Shown: positions 22,512 through 30,824 of the stretch, piece by piece
Layout: each line of letters opens with the position of its first letter
How positions within the stretch are numbered: the first letter of the stretch is position 1
Source of the DNA: Candidatus Nitrosopumilus sp.
GTDB taxonomy: Archaea; Thermoproteota; Nitrososphaeria; Nitrososphaerales; Nitrosopumilaceae
Reading direction: 5' to 3'
Assembly: GCA_018263505.1 (NCBI GenBank)
Contig: JAANXA010000056.1
Location: 1 to 43,362, forward strand
DNA: 43,362 nucleotides
Notes under the pieces: model-generated
The model's input: the letters and a program-made list of their open reading frames with translations, nothing else
The model's database searches: none
What the model was told of the DNA's origin: nothing
Made by a program: the position numbers and the translations under genes

Positions 22512-23503
22512 ACTACAACCTCCAAAATATTTGGCTTTGTTACTTTTGCTGGTGCATTTCTAATTTGACTTCTTAATTTGATTAATCTTCTATATGTTCC
22601 TGGAACTGAACCTTTGAGAATGATAAAGTCTCCTTTAACCAAACCAAAGTGTTTGAATCCTCCATCTGGATTGATTTTGGTTTGCTCATCTCCTGCATTA
22701 CCCATTACCATAATTCTTTTATCATATTCAACTCTTTGATGAAATCCCATCTGTCCTGCTCTTGGAACTGTGTACATGATACTTTGTGGAGATATAGGAC
22801 CTAATGAACCAACTTCTCTGACAGTTTTTCTTGATTTATGTTGTTTCTTTTTGACTCCCCATCTTTGAATAACTCCTTGCCATCCTTTACCTTTTGTAAT
22901 TGCTGCAACATCTACTGTTGCACCTGTCTCAAAGATTTGATCAATTTTGATTTCTTTTCCAAGTAATTCTTTAACATGAGTAAATTGTTTTGGAATGTCT
23001 CCGCCGCTTACTGATGCTTCAAAGACATATGGTTTCTTTTGTTCTAATCCTGCAGCTCTTGGAGATACTGCAACAATTGCAAAAATCTCTTTAATTTTTT
23101 TTAATCCTTTTTCTGCATTCTCTAATGCATTTTCTTGTTTATTTTTTAATGAAATTTCTTTTGAAATACTTTTTGGAATGTCTTCAGCATATACGTCAAA
23201 TTCTGCATGTCTTCCGTTGTGATCTTTTGAATATCCTCTAATTCCTAAAATTAACACTGGTGGTGTAACTAATACTGTACCGAGACTTACAAGTTGTTTT
23301 CCTGCGTTTGGAACTTTATCACGATCATCAATACTGACAATTTGAACACAACCTGCTTTGAATCCACAATGAGCTAAAATTTTTGGTTCTTCTGAATTCA
23401 GTTTTGGCCATGCACGAATTCTTGCTTCCATACTTTTTGCACGAATTCTTGGTGAATATGCAAGACTTCCTCTACGTGGTGAATGTCTTTTTCTAGCTCC
23501 CAT
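22508..23503 (-). CDS. rpl3: Large ribosomal subunit protein uL3
   Basis: 331 aa. RKRHSPRRGSLAYSPRIRAKSMEARIRAWP at the N-terminus and ITKGKGWQGVIQRWGVKKKQHKSRKTVREVGSLG, RAGQMGFHQRVEYDKRIMVMG in the core. First gene of the S10-type block; reaches the peptidyl-transferase centre. The upstream spacer carries GTTAAC-N16-GTTAAC at 23551-23578 and, about 14 bases nearer the gene, a TATA-like GTTTAATA, so rpl3 appears to have its own promoter. A GAGGGGA and the start ATG follow. Confidence 0.96.
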   Translation of the reverse strand: MGARKRHSPRRGSLAYSPRIRAKSMEARIRAWPKLNSEEPKILAHCGFKAGCVQIVSIDDRDKVPNAGKQLVSLGTVLVTPPVLILGIRGYSKDHNGRHAEFDVYAEDIPKSISKEISLKNKQENALENAEKGLKKIKEIFAIVAVSPRAAGLEQKKPYVFEASVSGGDIPKQFTHVKELLGKEIKIDQIFETGATVDVAAITKGKGWQGVIQRWGVKKKQHKSRKTVREVGSLGPISPQSIMYTVPRAGQMGFHQRVEYDKRIMVMGNAGDEQTKINPDGGFKHFGLVKGDFIILKGSVPGTYRRLIKLRSQIRNAPAKVTKPNILEVVV

Positions 23504-23548
23504 TGTTAATTCGAACCTCGATTCCCCTCTATTAAACCATGTGAGACA

Positions 23549-23580
23549 TCGTTAACCAGTAAAAAAATTCAGGTTAACCA
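23549..23580. promoter_or_regulatory. GTTAAC-N16-GTTAAC operator-like site upstream of rpl3
   Basis: Reads TCGTTAACC-N14-GGTTAACCA, a dyad matching the TTGTWAACC-N14-GGTTWACAA form known for BirA operators. The spacer contains TAAAAAAATTCAGG. The almost identical site at 31825-31856 (TAAAAAATTCAGG spacer) lies upstream of bioB. It ends 46 bases before the rpl3 start and sits about 14 bases upstream of a TATA-like element, the BRE/activator position. Confidence 0.55.
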
Positions 23581-23594
23581 TCTGTGCTTAATTT

Positions 23595-23705
23595 TTAGAG
23601 TTTTAGAAGATCTGCTAACATATTCCAAATTGTAATTGTTCCGATAACTACACCAACAACTCCTAAACCAATTGCTAATAATAAAAAATTTTTACGTTCA
23701 GCCAT
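23595..23705 (-). CDS. 36-aa single-helix membrane protein
   Basis: MAERKNFLLLAIGLGVVGVV then IGTITIWNMLADLLKL: charged N-terminus, one membrane helix, short end. The ATG lies one base after the stop of the SPOUT methyltransferase gene, so it is coupled to it. Clean coding frame in a spot where annotation often leaves a gap. Helical hydrophobic profile is reminiscent of small translocon-type subunits, but no homology is claimed. Confidence 0.5.
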   Translation of the reverse strand: MAERKNFLLLAIGLGVVGVVIGTITIWNMLADLLKL

Positions 23706-23706
23706 T

Positions 23707-24522
23707 TTACGACATACTTTGAGCATTAATAATTGCTAATGTACCAAGAATTGCTTCTTCTAATCGTACTGTTTCTGTTGCTTGATTTGGGAAAAAGTTT
23801 AATGATTTTGCATTTTGTACATTTTTCATTCTTCCTCCAATAATTTCATGAACTCCTTTATCTGGTGAACCAAACACCACTAGTGTTGGTTTTTCTGATG
23901 TTGTGTATTTTGAAATCTGTTCTTTTGTAGCTGTTCTTCCTTTTCTAGATGTAATTATGATATTTCCTTTCCATTCTGATAACAATGAAAATAGATTTGA
24001 TCTTTCTTTAACTGAATATCCCCAATATGTTGGGGCTTCTTTTTTTTCTATCTCTTTTACTGATAATCTTGGATACCCTTCTTTGAATTGAACTGTGATT
24101 CTTTTCCCTATTGCTGTTTTTCCAAAAAATTGAATTAATTGATTTACTCCTACATCTACAAATTTTTTACCTTTTACACTTACCACAATTCCTTCTCTTA
24201 CATCTCCACGGTTAATTTTTTTTTGATTTGAAGGTGTTATATGGCTTGGAATTTTTAATGGTTGAAGAACTCCTGCAAATTTTAAATCATTCATTTTTGG
24301 AAACAATCTTCTTCGTAAAAATTGTGGTGTTTCTAAATATTTCAAAATCATTACCATCAAGTTTCCATCTTGTTTATAGTTCCCTCCCTCTTGATAGACA
24401 TAGATTGTGTCTATTTTGAAAATTGAACATGCTCTTGCAAGAACTGAAATTTTTCTTGTTTTATCAATTTTGAGTGATTCATCTGATAATGAAGATTCAG
24501 GAATAGCTACAGATAATTTCAA
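23707..24522 (-). CDS. SPOUT-class RNA methyltransferase (DUF171/C9orf114 type)
   Basis: 271 aa from a TTG start. N-terminal LSVAIPESSLSDESLKIDKTRKISVLARACSIFKIDTIYVY and FLRRRLFPKMNDLKFAGVLQPLKIPSH begin the SPOUT fold, an inserted OB-like domain (about 105-160, REGIVVSVKGKKFVDVGV) follows, and the knot end FGSPDKGVHEIIGGRM carries the SAM-binding loop. The archaeal/eukaryotic family is thought to methylate rRNA. Placement just upstream of rpl3 is common in archaea. It follows psmA by 29 bp on the same strand. Confidence 0.85.
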   Translation of the reverse strand: MKLSVAIPESSLSDESLKIDKTRKISVLARACSIFKIDTIYVYQEGGNYKQDGNLMVMILKYLETPQFLRRRLFPKMNDLKFAGVLQPLKIPSHITPSNQKKINRGDVREGIVVSVKGKKFVDVGVNQLIQFFGKTAIGKRITVQFKEGYPRLSVKEIEKKEAPTYWGYSVKERSNLFSLLSEWKGNIIITSRKGRTATKEQISKYTTSEKPTLVVFGSPDKGVHEIIGGRMKNVQNAKSLNFFPNQATETVRLEEAILGTLAIINAQSMS

Positions 24523-24551
24523 TGTACTTTATTCTCACACGTAATTGATAA

Positions 24552-25289
24552 TTAGTTTTTGTTATGTGGATATTTTTCTTTAGCAGTTTTTGAATAATTT
24601 TCAACTTGTTCATCATTTACTAATTCGTATAAGCCTGTTTCTGCTTTGATATGTGCCATTCTGATATGGTTTCTTTCATCTTTATCATCACTTGATAGAT
24701 AAATTCCTGCAGCTGCTAAAGCTGATGCTTCATCTAATGACATATTATCTTTGTATGTTTTTTCTAAAAAGTCTGTAACTTCATCTGACCCTGAACCTAT
24801 TGCAATGGCATCATATGAAATGAAAGTTCCGCTAGGATCAGTTAAGAATAATTCTGGTGTGTTGTTTACAACTCCGCCTAAAATCAAAGCAACACCGTAT
24901 GGTCGTACACCTGCATATTGTGTATATTGTTGTGATTGATCTGCTAAGTGTTTTGCAATTGTTTCAACTTCAACTGGTTCATCATAAATCATTTTGTTAC
25001 TTTGTGAAAAGAATCGTGCATTGTCAACTTGACTTCTTGCATCTGGAATGTATCCTGCAGCTGCTACACCAACATGATCATCAATTTGAAATATTTTTTG
25101 TGCAACATCTGAAACTTGTAATTTTCTTGCTTTTTCTTCTACTGCAATAATGATGCCTTCTTTACATTTTACACCAATTGCAATAGTGCCTCTTCTTACA
25201 GTTTCTATGGCATATTCAACTTGGTATAATCTGCCATCTGGTGAAAATACTGTAATTGCTCTATCGTAACCTTGTTGTGCAGGAAGCAT
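24552..25289 (-). CDS. psmA: 20S proteasome alpha subunit
   Basis: 245 aa. N-terminal QQGYDRAITVFSPDGRLYQVEYAIETVRRGTIAIGVK is the alpha-subunit signature (gate-forming tail plus H0 helix), and GVRPYGVALILGGV, ISYDAIAIGSGSDEVTDFLEK complete the fold. No catalytic Thr, as expected for alpha. Forms the outer rings of the proteasome core. First gene of the minus-strand run, divergent from the DUF371 gene. The 340-bp spacer (25290-25629) is AT-rich with no recognisable gene. Confidence 0.96.
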   Translation of the reverse strand: MLPAQQGYDRAITVFSPDGRLYQVEYAIETVRRGTIAIGVKCKEGIIIAVEEKARKLQVSDVAQKIFQIDDHVGVAAAGYIPDARSQVDNARFFSQSNKMIYDEPVEVETIAKHLADQSQQYTQYAGVRPYGVALILGGVVNNTPELFLTDPSGTFISYDAIAIGSGSDEVTDFLEKTYKDNMSLDEASALAAAGIYLSSDDKDERNHIRMAHIKAETGLYELVNDEQVENYSKTAKEKYPHNKN

Positions 25290-25629
25290 TTGTTTAAAAT
25301 GCTCTGAAAGTTTAATTTAAACCGTACCCTATTTAACAAAAATTCTTTGCATGAAATACGTTTAATGATGTATTGATCGTTATTGTTATTTTCATTAAAT
25401 TCATTTTTTTATTTTTGAATGACTATTAGATCTAAATTTCTCAAAATTTATTTTTATATGATTTATTTAATTATTTACTATTCTAGATTTGTGGAATAAA
25501 AAACCACTATAGTATTGCATGTTAATGAGTAGCATATTTTTTCAAATTGGATTAATACAAAAATTGAGAATTTGATTTACGGATAATTTTCTAAAAAAGT
25601 TTATTTCATGTTTTTGTTATTTTTTAACA

Positions 25630-26046
25630 TTGAAGTTTGAGATTGAATTCTCTGGTCATGAAAATATACGTTCAAACCACCAAAAAACCTTGGAAATTAC
25701 TAAAGAGTCACATCTTACCCAACAAGGTGATTGTATAATTGGGGTTAATGCAACTTCAAGTTGTTTTGATTTACCTGAAGAATTAAAAAATAAACTAAAA
25801 TCTGACGATACTCAGGTTACTTTTTCAATAAAAGTAAATGATCAAGAGTTTGTAGTTCAAGGTAAAGGTGATCCAAAATTAACATTGACGCATCTTGAAG
25901 ACATTGTTATTCGAAAAAGTGACTTTACTTGTCCTAGAACTTTATCTGTTAAATGTGATAAGGCATCTGATTCTCTTCCTAGAGAAATGGTTAAACAATT
26001 ACAAGATCCAACCACAAAAGGAATTTTTACAATTACTGTAAATTAA
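25630..26046 (+). CDS. DUF371 family protein
   Basis: 138 aa from a TTG start. FSGHENIRSNHQKTLEITKESHLTQQGDCIIGVNAT is the hallmark N-terminal block of archaeal DUF371, whose role is unknown. No signal peptide; probably cytoplasmic. The family is widespread in archaea and usually monocistronic, as here. Confidence 0.8.
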   Translation: MKFEIEFSGHENIRSNHQKTLEITKESHLTQQGDCIIGVNATSSCFDLPEELKNKLKSDDTQVTFSIKVNDQEFVVQGKGDPKLTLTHLEDIVIRKSDFTCPRTLSVKCDKASDSLPREMVKQLQDPTTKGIFTITVN

Positions 26047-26087
26047 AACTGTGACAATTTTATATGCACTAATTATTGTTTGATAGT

Positions 26088-26207
26088 ATGGGGTTAAAAA
26101 CAAAAATTTTTCTTTTGATTCCTTTGTCTGCTTTTGGTATAGTCGTATTTGGTATAATGTTGTATGTTGGCTTGTGCAAAAACTCTTCAATCCCTTTAAA
26201 CTGTTGA
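26088..26207 (+). CDS. 39-aa membrane peptide
   Basis: MGLKTKIFLLIPLSAFGIVV then FGIMLYVGLCKNSSIPLNC. One membrane helix with a short two-Cys tail. TTTATATG about 27 bases upstream of the ATG fits a leaderless promoter. No RBS. Function unknown. The stretch 26208-26565 after it holds no convincing gene. Confidence 0.4.
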   Translation: MGLKTKIFLLIPLSAFGIVVFGIMLYVGLCKNSSIPLNC

Positions 26208-26565
26208 TGATAGTTTAATTTTTAAAATTTCGTTGCTTCATAATTCGGCAATATTCGTCATTTTTGAGGAAATCTGAGAGAACCCGTTGATATAATCATC
26301 AGCAATCTTGTATAATTTTTAACTACTAACATGAAGTTAAGATCTTATTTCTCAGAATCCTTTTCAGATTCCTTTGCTCTTTCTCTAACTTTTTTCATGA
26401 TGCAGAATTTTGACAAAGTATTGATAATTCTCATGATGATTTATGGATATTATATTCAATTAAGGGTTTGGAATCTTACTATGTTGAAATTTTTTCTATT
26501 ATTTCCTGTTTTAGTTAATTATGATTTAGCAAGATTCTCTTAAAGTATGAGCGATTAGAAATTTT

Positions 26566-26907
26566 ATGAACAAATCCACTATAGAATTACCTATTTCCAA
26601 AAAACCCACTGAACTTGAACTAAAGAAATTAAAAGAATATTTCAAAGATATGCCTGTCTCAGAAATTTTAATTGGCTTAAAATTTGCAAAAAATAGATGG
26701 ACTGCAAAAGATGCTGGAACTCTAAAAGTGGGAAGAAAAAGTATTATTCAAAAAGAAGTCCATTCTGTAACTACTGAACAAGCACAATGGAGATTAAAAA
26801 ATTGGAAGATGATGATTGCAAATTATCGAAGACGAGGTTACAGTTATCCTACGATATCTAGAATAAAGAAAATTTTGATACAAAAAAGCAAAAAGAAATC
26901 TAAATAA
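26566..26907 (+). CDS. Basic small protein, function unknown
   Basis: 113 aa, strongly basic towards the C-terminus (WRLKNWKMMIANYRRRGYSYPTISRIKKILIQKSKKKSK), so nucleic-acid binding is plausible. N-terminal half ELELKKLKEYFKDMPVSEILIGLKFAKNRWTAKDAG is helical. Ends 3 bp from the convergent cdvB gene. No family recognised. Confidence 0.5.
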   Translation: MNKSTIELPISKKPTELELKKLKEYFKDMPVSEILIGLKFAKNRWTAKDAGTLKVGRKSIIQKEVHSVTTEQAQWRLKNWKMMIANYRRRGYSYPTISRIKKILIQKSKKKSK

Positions 26908-26909
26908 TT

Positions 26910-27611
26910 CTAAATTAAGATATCTGATTTTTGGTTAACAATTTGTTGTTTTAGATTGTCTGGAATGTCTGGAATACTTTGTTTTGTTTGTCCAGCAATT
27001 ACATTGTGTGCTTCTTCAAGAATTGCTAATGAATCCTCATTTGTTTCTTGAGTGATATTCATGTTATCTCCTCCAGTCACTGATGAGCCAGACATAACAT
27101 CTCCTAGGATTTGTGACAAATCTGACATTGATGCATTTGCTTCTGGCATAATTCCACTTAGTGATGGACTAAGACCTTTAATGATTGACATACATGGACT
27201 TAATGTAACTACAACATCCCCTAATTCTGAAACTGTGTCTAATCTGAGTTTTACTTGTTCCATGGAAAGTTTTGCTCCACTTACCATGTTTTTCATTTTT
27301 CTTACTTGTGATAATTCTCCTGCATATACTTGAGCATAACTGTTTTTGTTATTTCTTTGAGCATTAACGATTTTTTCAAAAATAGTATCATCTTTCTTTT
27401 GTAATTTTTCATTGATTCCTTGTAGCTTTGAAATTTGAAGTTGTAATTTTTTCTGTGCAAAATCTATTTTATTTTTTAATGGTTCATCTGGCTTTACTTT
27501 ATTGATAACTTTTTGTGATATGCTTTCACCATTCATTTTATTCCATGAGTTACTGATCATATTAAATTCTCTAATGTGGTTTGAAACTTTTGTTTTAAAG
27601 GAATTTGTCAC
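26910..27611 (-). CDS. cdvB: ESCRT-III-like cell-division protein (CdvB paralogue)
   Basis: 233 aa. A basic N-terminal helix region (SFKTKVSNHIREFNMISNSWNK), a long coiled coil (about 45-125, KNKIDFAQKKLQLQISKLQGINEKLQKKDDTIFEKIVNAQRN), then VSELGDVVVTLSPCMSIIKGLSPSLSGIMPEANASMSDLSQILGDV, characteristic of the archaeal Snf7/CdvB core. These proteins form division-ring filaments remodelled by the CdvC ATPase. No clear winged-helix CdvA-binding domain at the C-terminus, so it resembles the shorter CdvB paralogues. cdvA and cdvC are not in the window. Confidence 0.82.
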   Translation of the reverse strand: MTNSFKTKVSNHIREFNMISNSWNKMNGESISQKVINKVKPDEPLKNKIDFAQKKLQLQISKLQGINEKLQKKDDTIFEKIVNAQRNNKNSYAQVYAGELSQVRKMKNMVSGAKLSMEQVKLRLDTVSELGDVVVTLSPCMSIIKGLSPSLSGIMPEANASMSDLSQILGDVMSGSSVTGGDNMNITQETNEDSLAILEEAHNVIAGQTKQSIPDIPDNLKQQIVNQKSDILI

Positions 27612-27652
27612 TCTACCTAGTGTAACTGGAGTTACACCTACTATTAGTTACA

Positions 27653-28750
27653 TTAACCAAACGTAAATGTGAATATATGAAATCCTTTGCCTTTGATTTT
27701 AAGTTCCATTAGGTGTGATGAACTTTCTTCATCTGAAATAATGTTGTACAAATCAGGTTTTGAGGTGTTCACGGAGCTTTCTAAATTCATGGAACTCCCA
27801 TGCATTTTTTCTGATACGAGTTTTTCATCCAGAAATATTTTCAAATGTGCCTTATTATCTGAAACAATGTTTACCTCTTTGGCATTATACAATAGTTTTA
27901 TTGTTCCTGTATCTGAAATTAACTCCATACTGTCTTTGTGATTTTTCCAATCTCCTGTCAGATAAAATTTATGCAAATCTGTATTTTCATTTTCAGAATA
28001 ATTAACTATTTTTTCAGGTTGAAATCCCTCTTTACTTCCCAACTGATTTCTGTTTTCTGCAAATTTGTATCCAAAGTATAATTCTGGTGTTCTAAACATT
28101 GTATGTTCAAACTCTTCAAGTTCTACAAGATGTTTTGATGATTTTAATTGAATTCCTAATGCTGTTGATCTTTCATCTAAAAGCTGTTGAATAATTTTTT
28201 CAGTTTCTTTGTATCCTCCTTCTCCAATATGATCATACCTGATGTATCCTTCATGATCCGCAATGTATTTTCTTGGCCAATATCTATTCTCAAATGCCTT
28301 CCATGTTTCCATATTGTTATCTAAAACAACAGGATACTTTATCTCATGTTTCTCCATTGCCATCTCTACATTTTTAGAATCTTTTTCAAATTCAAATTCT
28401 GGAGAATGAATTCCTATTACTACTAATCCTTGGTCTTCATATTTTTCATTCCATGTTGTAATGTATGGTAATGTCCTAATACAATTAACGCAACTATATG
28501 TCCAAATATCATATAGAACTACTTTATCTTCCATTTCTAGATTCAGTTTTTCTGGTGTTGTGTTTAGATAATGTTCGATTCCTACTAATTTGGGTGCTTT
28601 TTTGAATTTTGATTTATCAAGTTCAGAAATGTCCGAATTAATTTTTTCAGTAGTTGTTTCATCAAGTGTTGAAAAAACTATACTTAAAATCCCAACTCCT
28701 ACTACAATAATTGTTCCTAAAATTAACGCTGATTTTACTTCTGTCTTCAT
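27653..28750 (-). CDS. Membrane-anchored thioredoxin-like protein with DipZ-type C-terminal domain
   Basis: 365 aa from the ATG at 28750 (GGGTGA just upstream); a TTG four codons earlier overlaps the ccdA-like gene. One membrane helix (about 8-27), then a TlpA/AhpC-like thioredoxin fold with VVLYDIWTYSCVNCIRTLPYI, active-site C87-V-N-C90, and GLVVIGIHSPEFEFE. The C-terminal 150 residues (YFGYKFAENRNQ, FYLTGDWKNH, KEVNIVSDNKAHLKIFLDEK, GFHIFTFTFG) match the galactose-binding-like end of DipZ. With the CcdA-like gene upstream it makes a split DipZ: electrons pass through the membrane to this outer thiol domain. Confidence 0.82.
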   Translation of the reverse strand: MKTEVKSALILGTIIVVGVGILSIVFSTLDETTTEKINSDISELDKSKFKKAPKLVGIEHYLNTTPEKLNLEMEDKVVLYDIWTYSCVNCIRTLPYITTWNEKYEDQGLVVIGIHSPEFEFEKDSKNVEMAMEKHEIKYPVVLDNNMETWKAFENRYWPRKYIADHEGYIRYDHIGEGGYKETEKIIQQLLDERSTALGIQLKSSKHLVELEEFEHTMFRTPELYFGYKFAENRNQLGSKEGFQPEKIVNYSENENTDLHKFYLTGDWKNHKDSMELISDTGTIKLLYNAKEVNIVSDNKAHLKIFLDEKLVSEKMHGSSMNLESSVNTSKPDLYNIISDEESSSHLMELKIKGKGFHIFTFTFG

Positions 28751-28754
28751 ATGT

Positions 28755-29489
28755 TCACCCAATTAATAATAATTCCTTTAACAGTGGAAAATTTGCCAAA
28801 TATGCCAGTTGATTGGTAATTACTAACATTCCTAAAACTATGATTAACCCTCCTAAAATTAAATTATAATATTTTAGATGCCTATTCATTGAATGAATTA
28901 TTTTATTTGCTCTTGAAAAAAATATTCCTAGTAAAACAAATGGAATTCCTAATCCTAAAGAATACATCAACAATAGATTAAATGCAATTGAAGGTGTAGT
29001 TGCAGCAAGTGTGAGAATGGTTCCTAAAATGGGACCAACACATGGAGTCCACCCTGCTGCAAAAGATAATCCAAAAACAAATGACGTTAAATATCCTGTT
29101 TTCAATGTTTTTGGAAAGTATTTTTTCTCAAGATTTAATCTAGAAATTTTTATTGAAAGTAACAAAAAAACCCCAAAACCAATTATGATTATTCCTCCTA
29201 CATAATTCATTATTTCTATTATGTTTTGGCCTGATGTTGAAAGAACACTGTTGATAATTACTCCTAATGTTGAAAATACAATTGAAAAACCTAAAACAAA
29301 AAATATTGAATTTAAAATAATTTTTGATCTGTTAATTGATACTGTTTTGGTGTTTTTTGTCTGATTTATTTCTGAGAGAGTTGTTCCAGAAATATATGCT
29401 AAAAATGCGGGAATCATAGGTAAAATACATGGTGCAATAAATGATCCAAGTCCTGCAAGAAATGCTATTCCAAATGTAACTTCTACCAC
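28755..29489 (-). CDS. ccdA: CcdA/DsbD-type transmembrane thiol transporter
   Basis: 244 aa, six membrane helices. Family cysteines: C21 in IAPCILPMIPAFLAYI and C150 in AGWTPCVGPILGTIL, which carry reducing equivalents from the cytoplasm across the membrane. The next gene begins 4 bp after its stop and encodes the matching outer thioredoxin domain. In bacteria both parts are often one DipZ protein. Confidence 0.88.
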   Translation of the reverse strand: MVEVTFGIAFLAGLGSFIAPCILPMIPAFLAYISGTTLSEINQTKNTKTVSINRSKIILNSIFFVLGFSIVFSTLGVIINSVLSTSGQNIIEIMNYVGGIIIIGFGVFLLLSIKISRLNLEKKYFPKTLKTGYLTSFVFGLSFAAGWTPCVGPILGTILTLAATTPSIAFNLLLMYSLGLGIPFVLLGIFFSRANKIIHSMNRHLKYYNLILGGLIIVLGMLVITNQLAYLANFPLLKELLLIG

Positions 29490-29588
29490 AAATTCATGAT
29501 CCTAATTTTTCCATTAAAGCTTTCTTCTGAAATTTTTCTTCATGTCTAATTACAATCCGTTTTTAACTGGGTTGAATTAGATTTTAGT

Positions 29589-29693
29589 ATGAACAAACGT
29601 TTCATTATTGTTGGAGTAGCTTTGGGAATTATAATCACCGTAGCAGTACTAATTGGTTCTCCTGCATTCATGGGCTTTGATTCAATGAGATAA
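29589..29693 (+). CDS. 34-aa membrane peptide
   Basis: MNKRFIIVGVALGIIITVAV then LIGSPAFMGFDSMR. One membrane helix with a positively charged start. It ends 3 bp before the convergent bioF stop and diverges from ccdA. Good coding look for its size, no family known. Conservation in relatives would decide. Confidence 0.45.
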   Translation: MNKRFIIVGVALGIIITVAVLIGSPAFMGFDSMR

Positions 29694-29696
29694 TAC

Positions 29697-30824
29697 TCAA
29701 AATCTCTTGAATGCTTTTTCAAAAATAGATAGTGTTTTTTTGATATCTTTTCTTGTTAACCATGCTGTAACTGAAATTCTTAACCTAGCTTGATTTTTTG
29801 GTACTGTTGGGAATCTAATTGGTTGCACAAATACTCCGTTATCATTCAAAAACTTTCCAAATTTCATGGCTTCTTTTTCATTTCCAATGATTATTGGAAT
29901 AATATGTGATTTTGATTGTATATTGTACCCAATTTCTTTAAGACCTTCTGAAAGTTGTTTTGTATTTCTTTCTAAAATTTTTCTCTGTTTATCTCTATTT
30001 GATTCAAATCTTTGCAATGTATGTTCAATTAAGAATGAAGGTAATGCAGATGTGTAAATAAATGATTTTGATTTATTTATGCATAAATCAATTACATTAT
30101 TTTGTGATGCAACATATCCTCCAAATGATCCTAGACCTTTACTTAAACTACTTATGTACACATCAATTTTTTTTGAAACTTTAAAACTATTTGGTGTCCC
30201 TTTCCCATCTTTTCCTAAAACAAAATCCCCATGTGCATCATCAACAATTGTAATTGCGTTTGATTTTTCTGAAATTTCTGTAATTTGTTTTAAGTGGGAT
30301 GAGTCTCCATCCATGCTAAATACTCCTTCAGTAATTATGAATTTATTTTTCCCTTTTTGTTTTAACTTTGTTTTCAAATCTTGCATGTTATTGTGTTTGT
30401 AAATTGAAATTTTTGCATCAGATAATTTACATGACTCAATAATACTTGCATGATTCAATTCATCACTAAAAATCACATCTCCTTTTTTTGCAATTGATGA
30501 GATGACTCCTAGATTTGCCATGTATCCTGTAGGGAAAATCAAACTGTTTTGTTGTGATTTATGTTTTGCAAGAACTTTTTCTAATTTTTTATATGATTCA
30601 TCATTTCCTGAAACTGATCTAGAGCTAGACTGAAGTTGCTTAACTTGATTCTTTCTAATTGGGATTCCAAGGTAATCATTTGAACTAAGATTCAATAATT
30701 TTTTACCATTAATTGTAATGTGTGAGCCCTGAATTTTCCCATATCTTAATTTTCTATACAGATTTTTCTGCTTTATTACTTCTAATTCTAAATCAATAAA
30801 ATCTAGTTTATGCTTGAAGGCCAA
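29697..30824 (-). CDS. bioF: 8-amino-7-oxononanoate synthase
   Basis: 375 aa, PLP enzyme joining pimeloyl thioester and alanine in biotin synthesis. LNLSSNDYLGIP near 45, PTGYMANLGV near 98, DELNHASIIES near 121, VDDAHGDFVLG near 184, and the PLP lysine K229 in ISSLSKGLGSFGGYV. C-terminal PIRFPTVPKNQARLRISVTA closes the family. Overlaps bioB by 17 bp, so the two are co-transcribed. Confidence 0.93.
   Translation of the reverse strand: MAFKHKLDFIDLELEVIKQKNLYRKLRYGKIQGSHITINGKKLLNLSSNDYLGIPIRKNQVKQLQSSSRSVSGNDESYKKLEKVLAKHKSQQNSLIFPTGYMANLGVISSIAKKGDVIFSDELNHASIIESCKLSDAKISIYKHNNMQDLKTKLKQKGKNKFIITEGVFSMDGDSSHLKQITEISEKSNAITIVDDAHGDFVLGKDGKGTPNSFKVSKKIDVYISSLSKGLGSFGGYVASQNNVIDLCINKSKSFIYTSALPSFLIEHTLQRFESNRDKQRKILERNTKQLSEGLKEIGYNIQSKSHIIPIIIGNEKEAMKFGKFLNDNGVFVQPIRFPTVPKNQARLRISVTAWLTRKDIKKTLSIFEKAFKRF

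Noticed and set aside
23505-23525. B-box-like GGTTCGAAT upstream of rpl3 on the minus strand
   Set aside because: No tRNA cloverleaf around it; it is part of the rpl3 leader.
26205-26280. Possible C/D box RNA (TGATGA ... CTGA)
   Set aside because: Internal D'/C' boxes are missing and such short words are common in AT-rich DNA.
26331-26543. Plus-strand 70-aa frame with an upstream TATA-like element
   Set aside because: Composition (runs of F, L, M, S) looks like translated AT-rich spacer and no domain or clear membrane layout is seen; kept as unproven.
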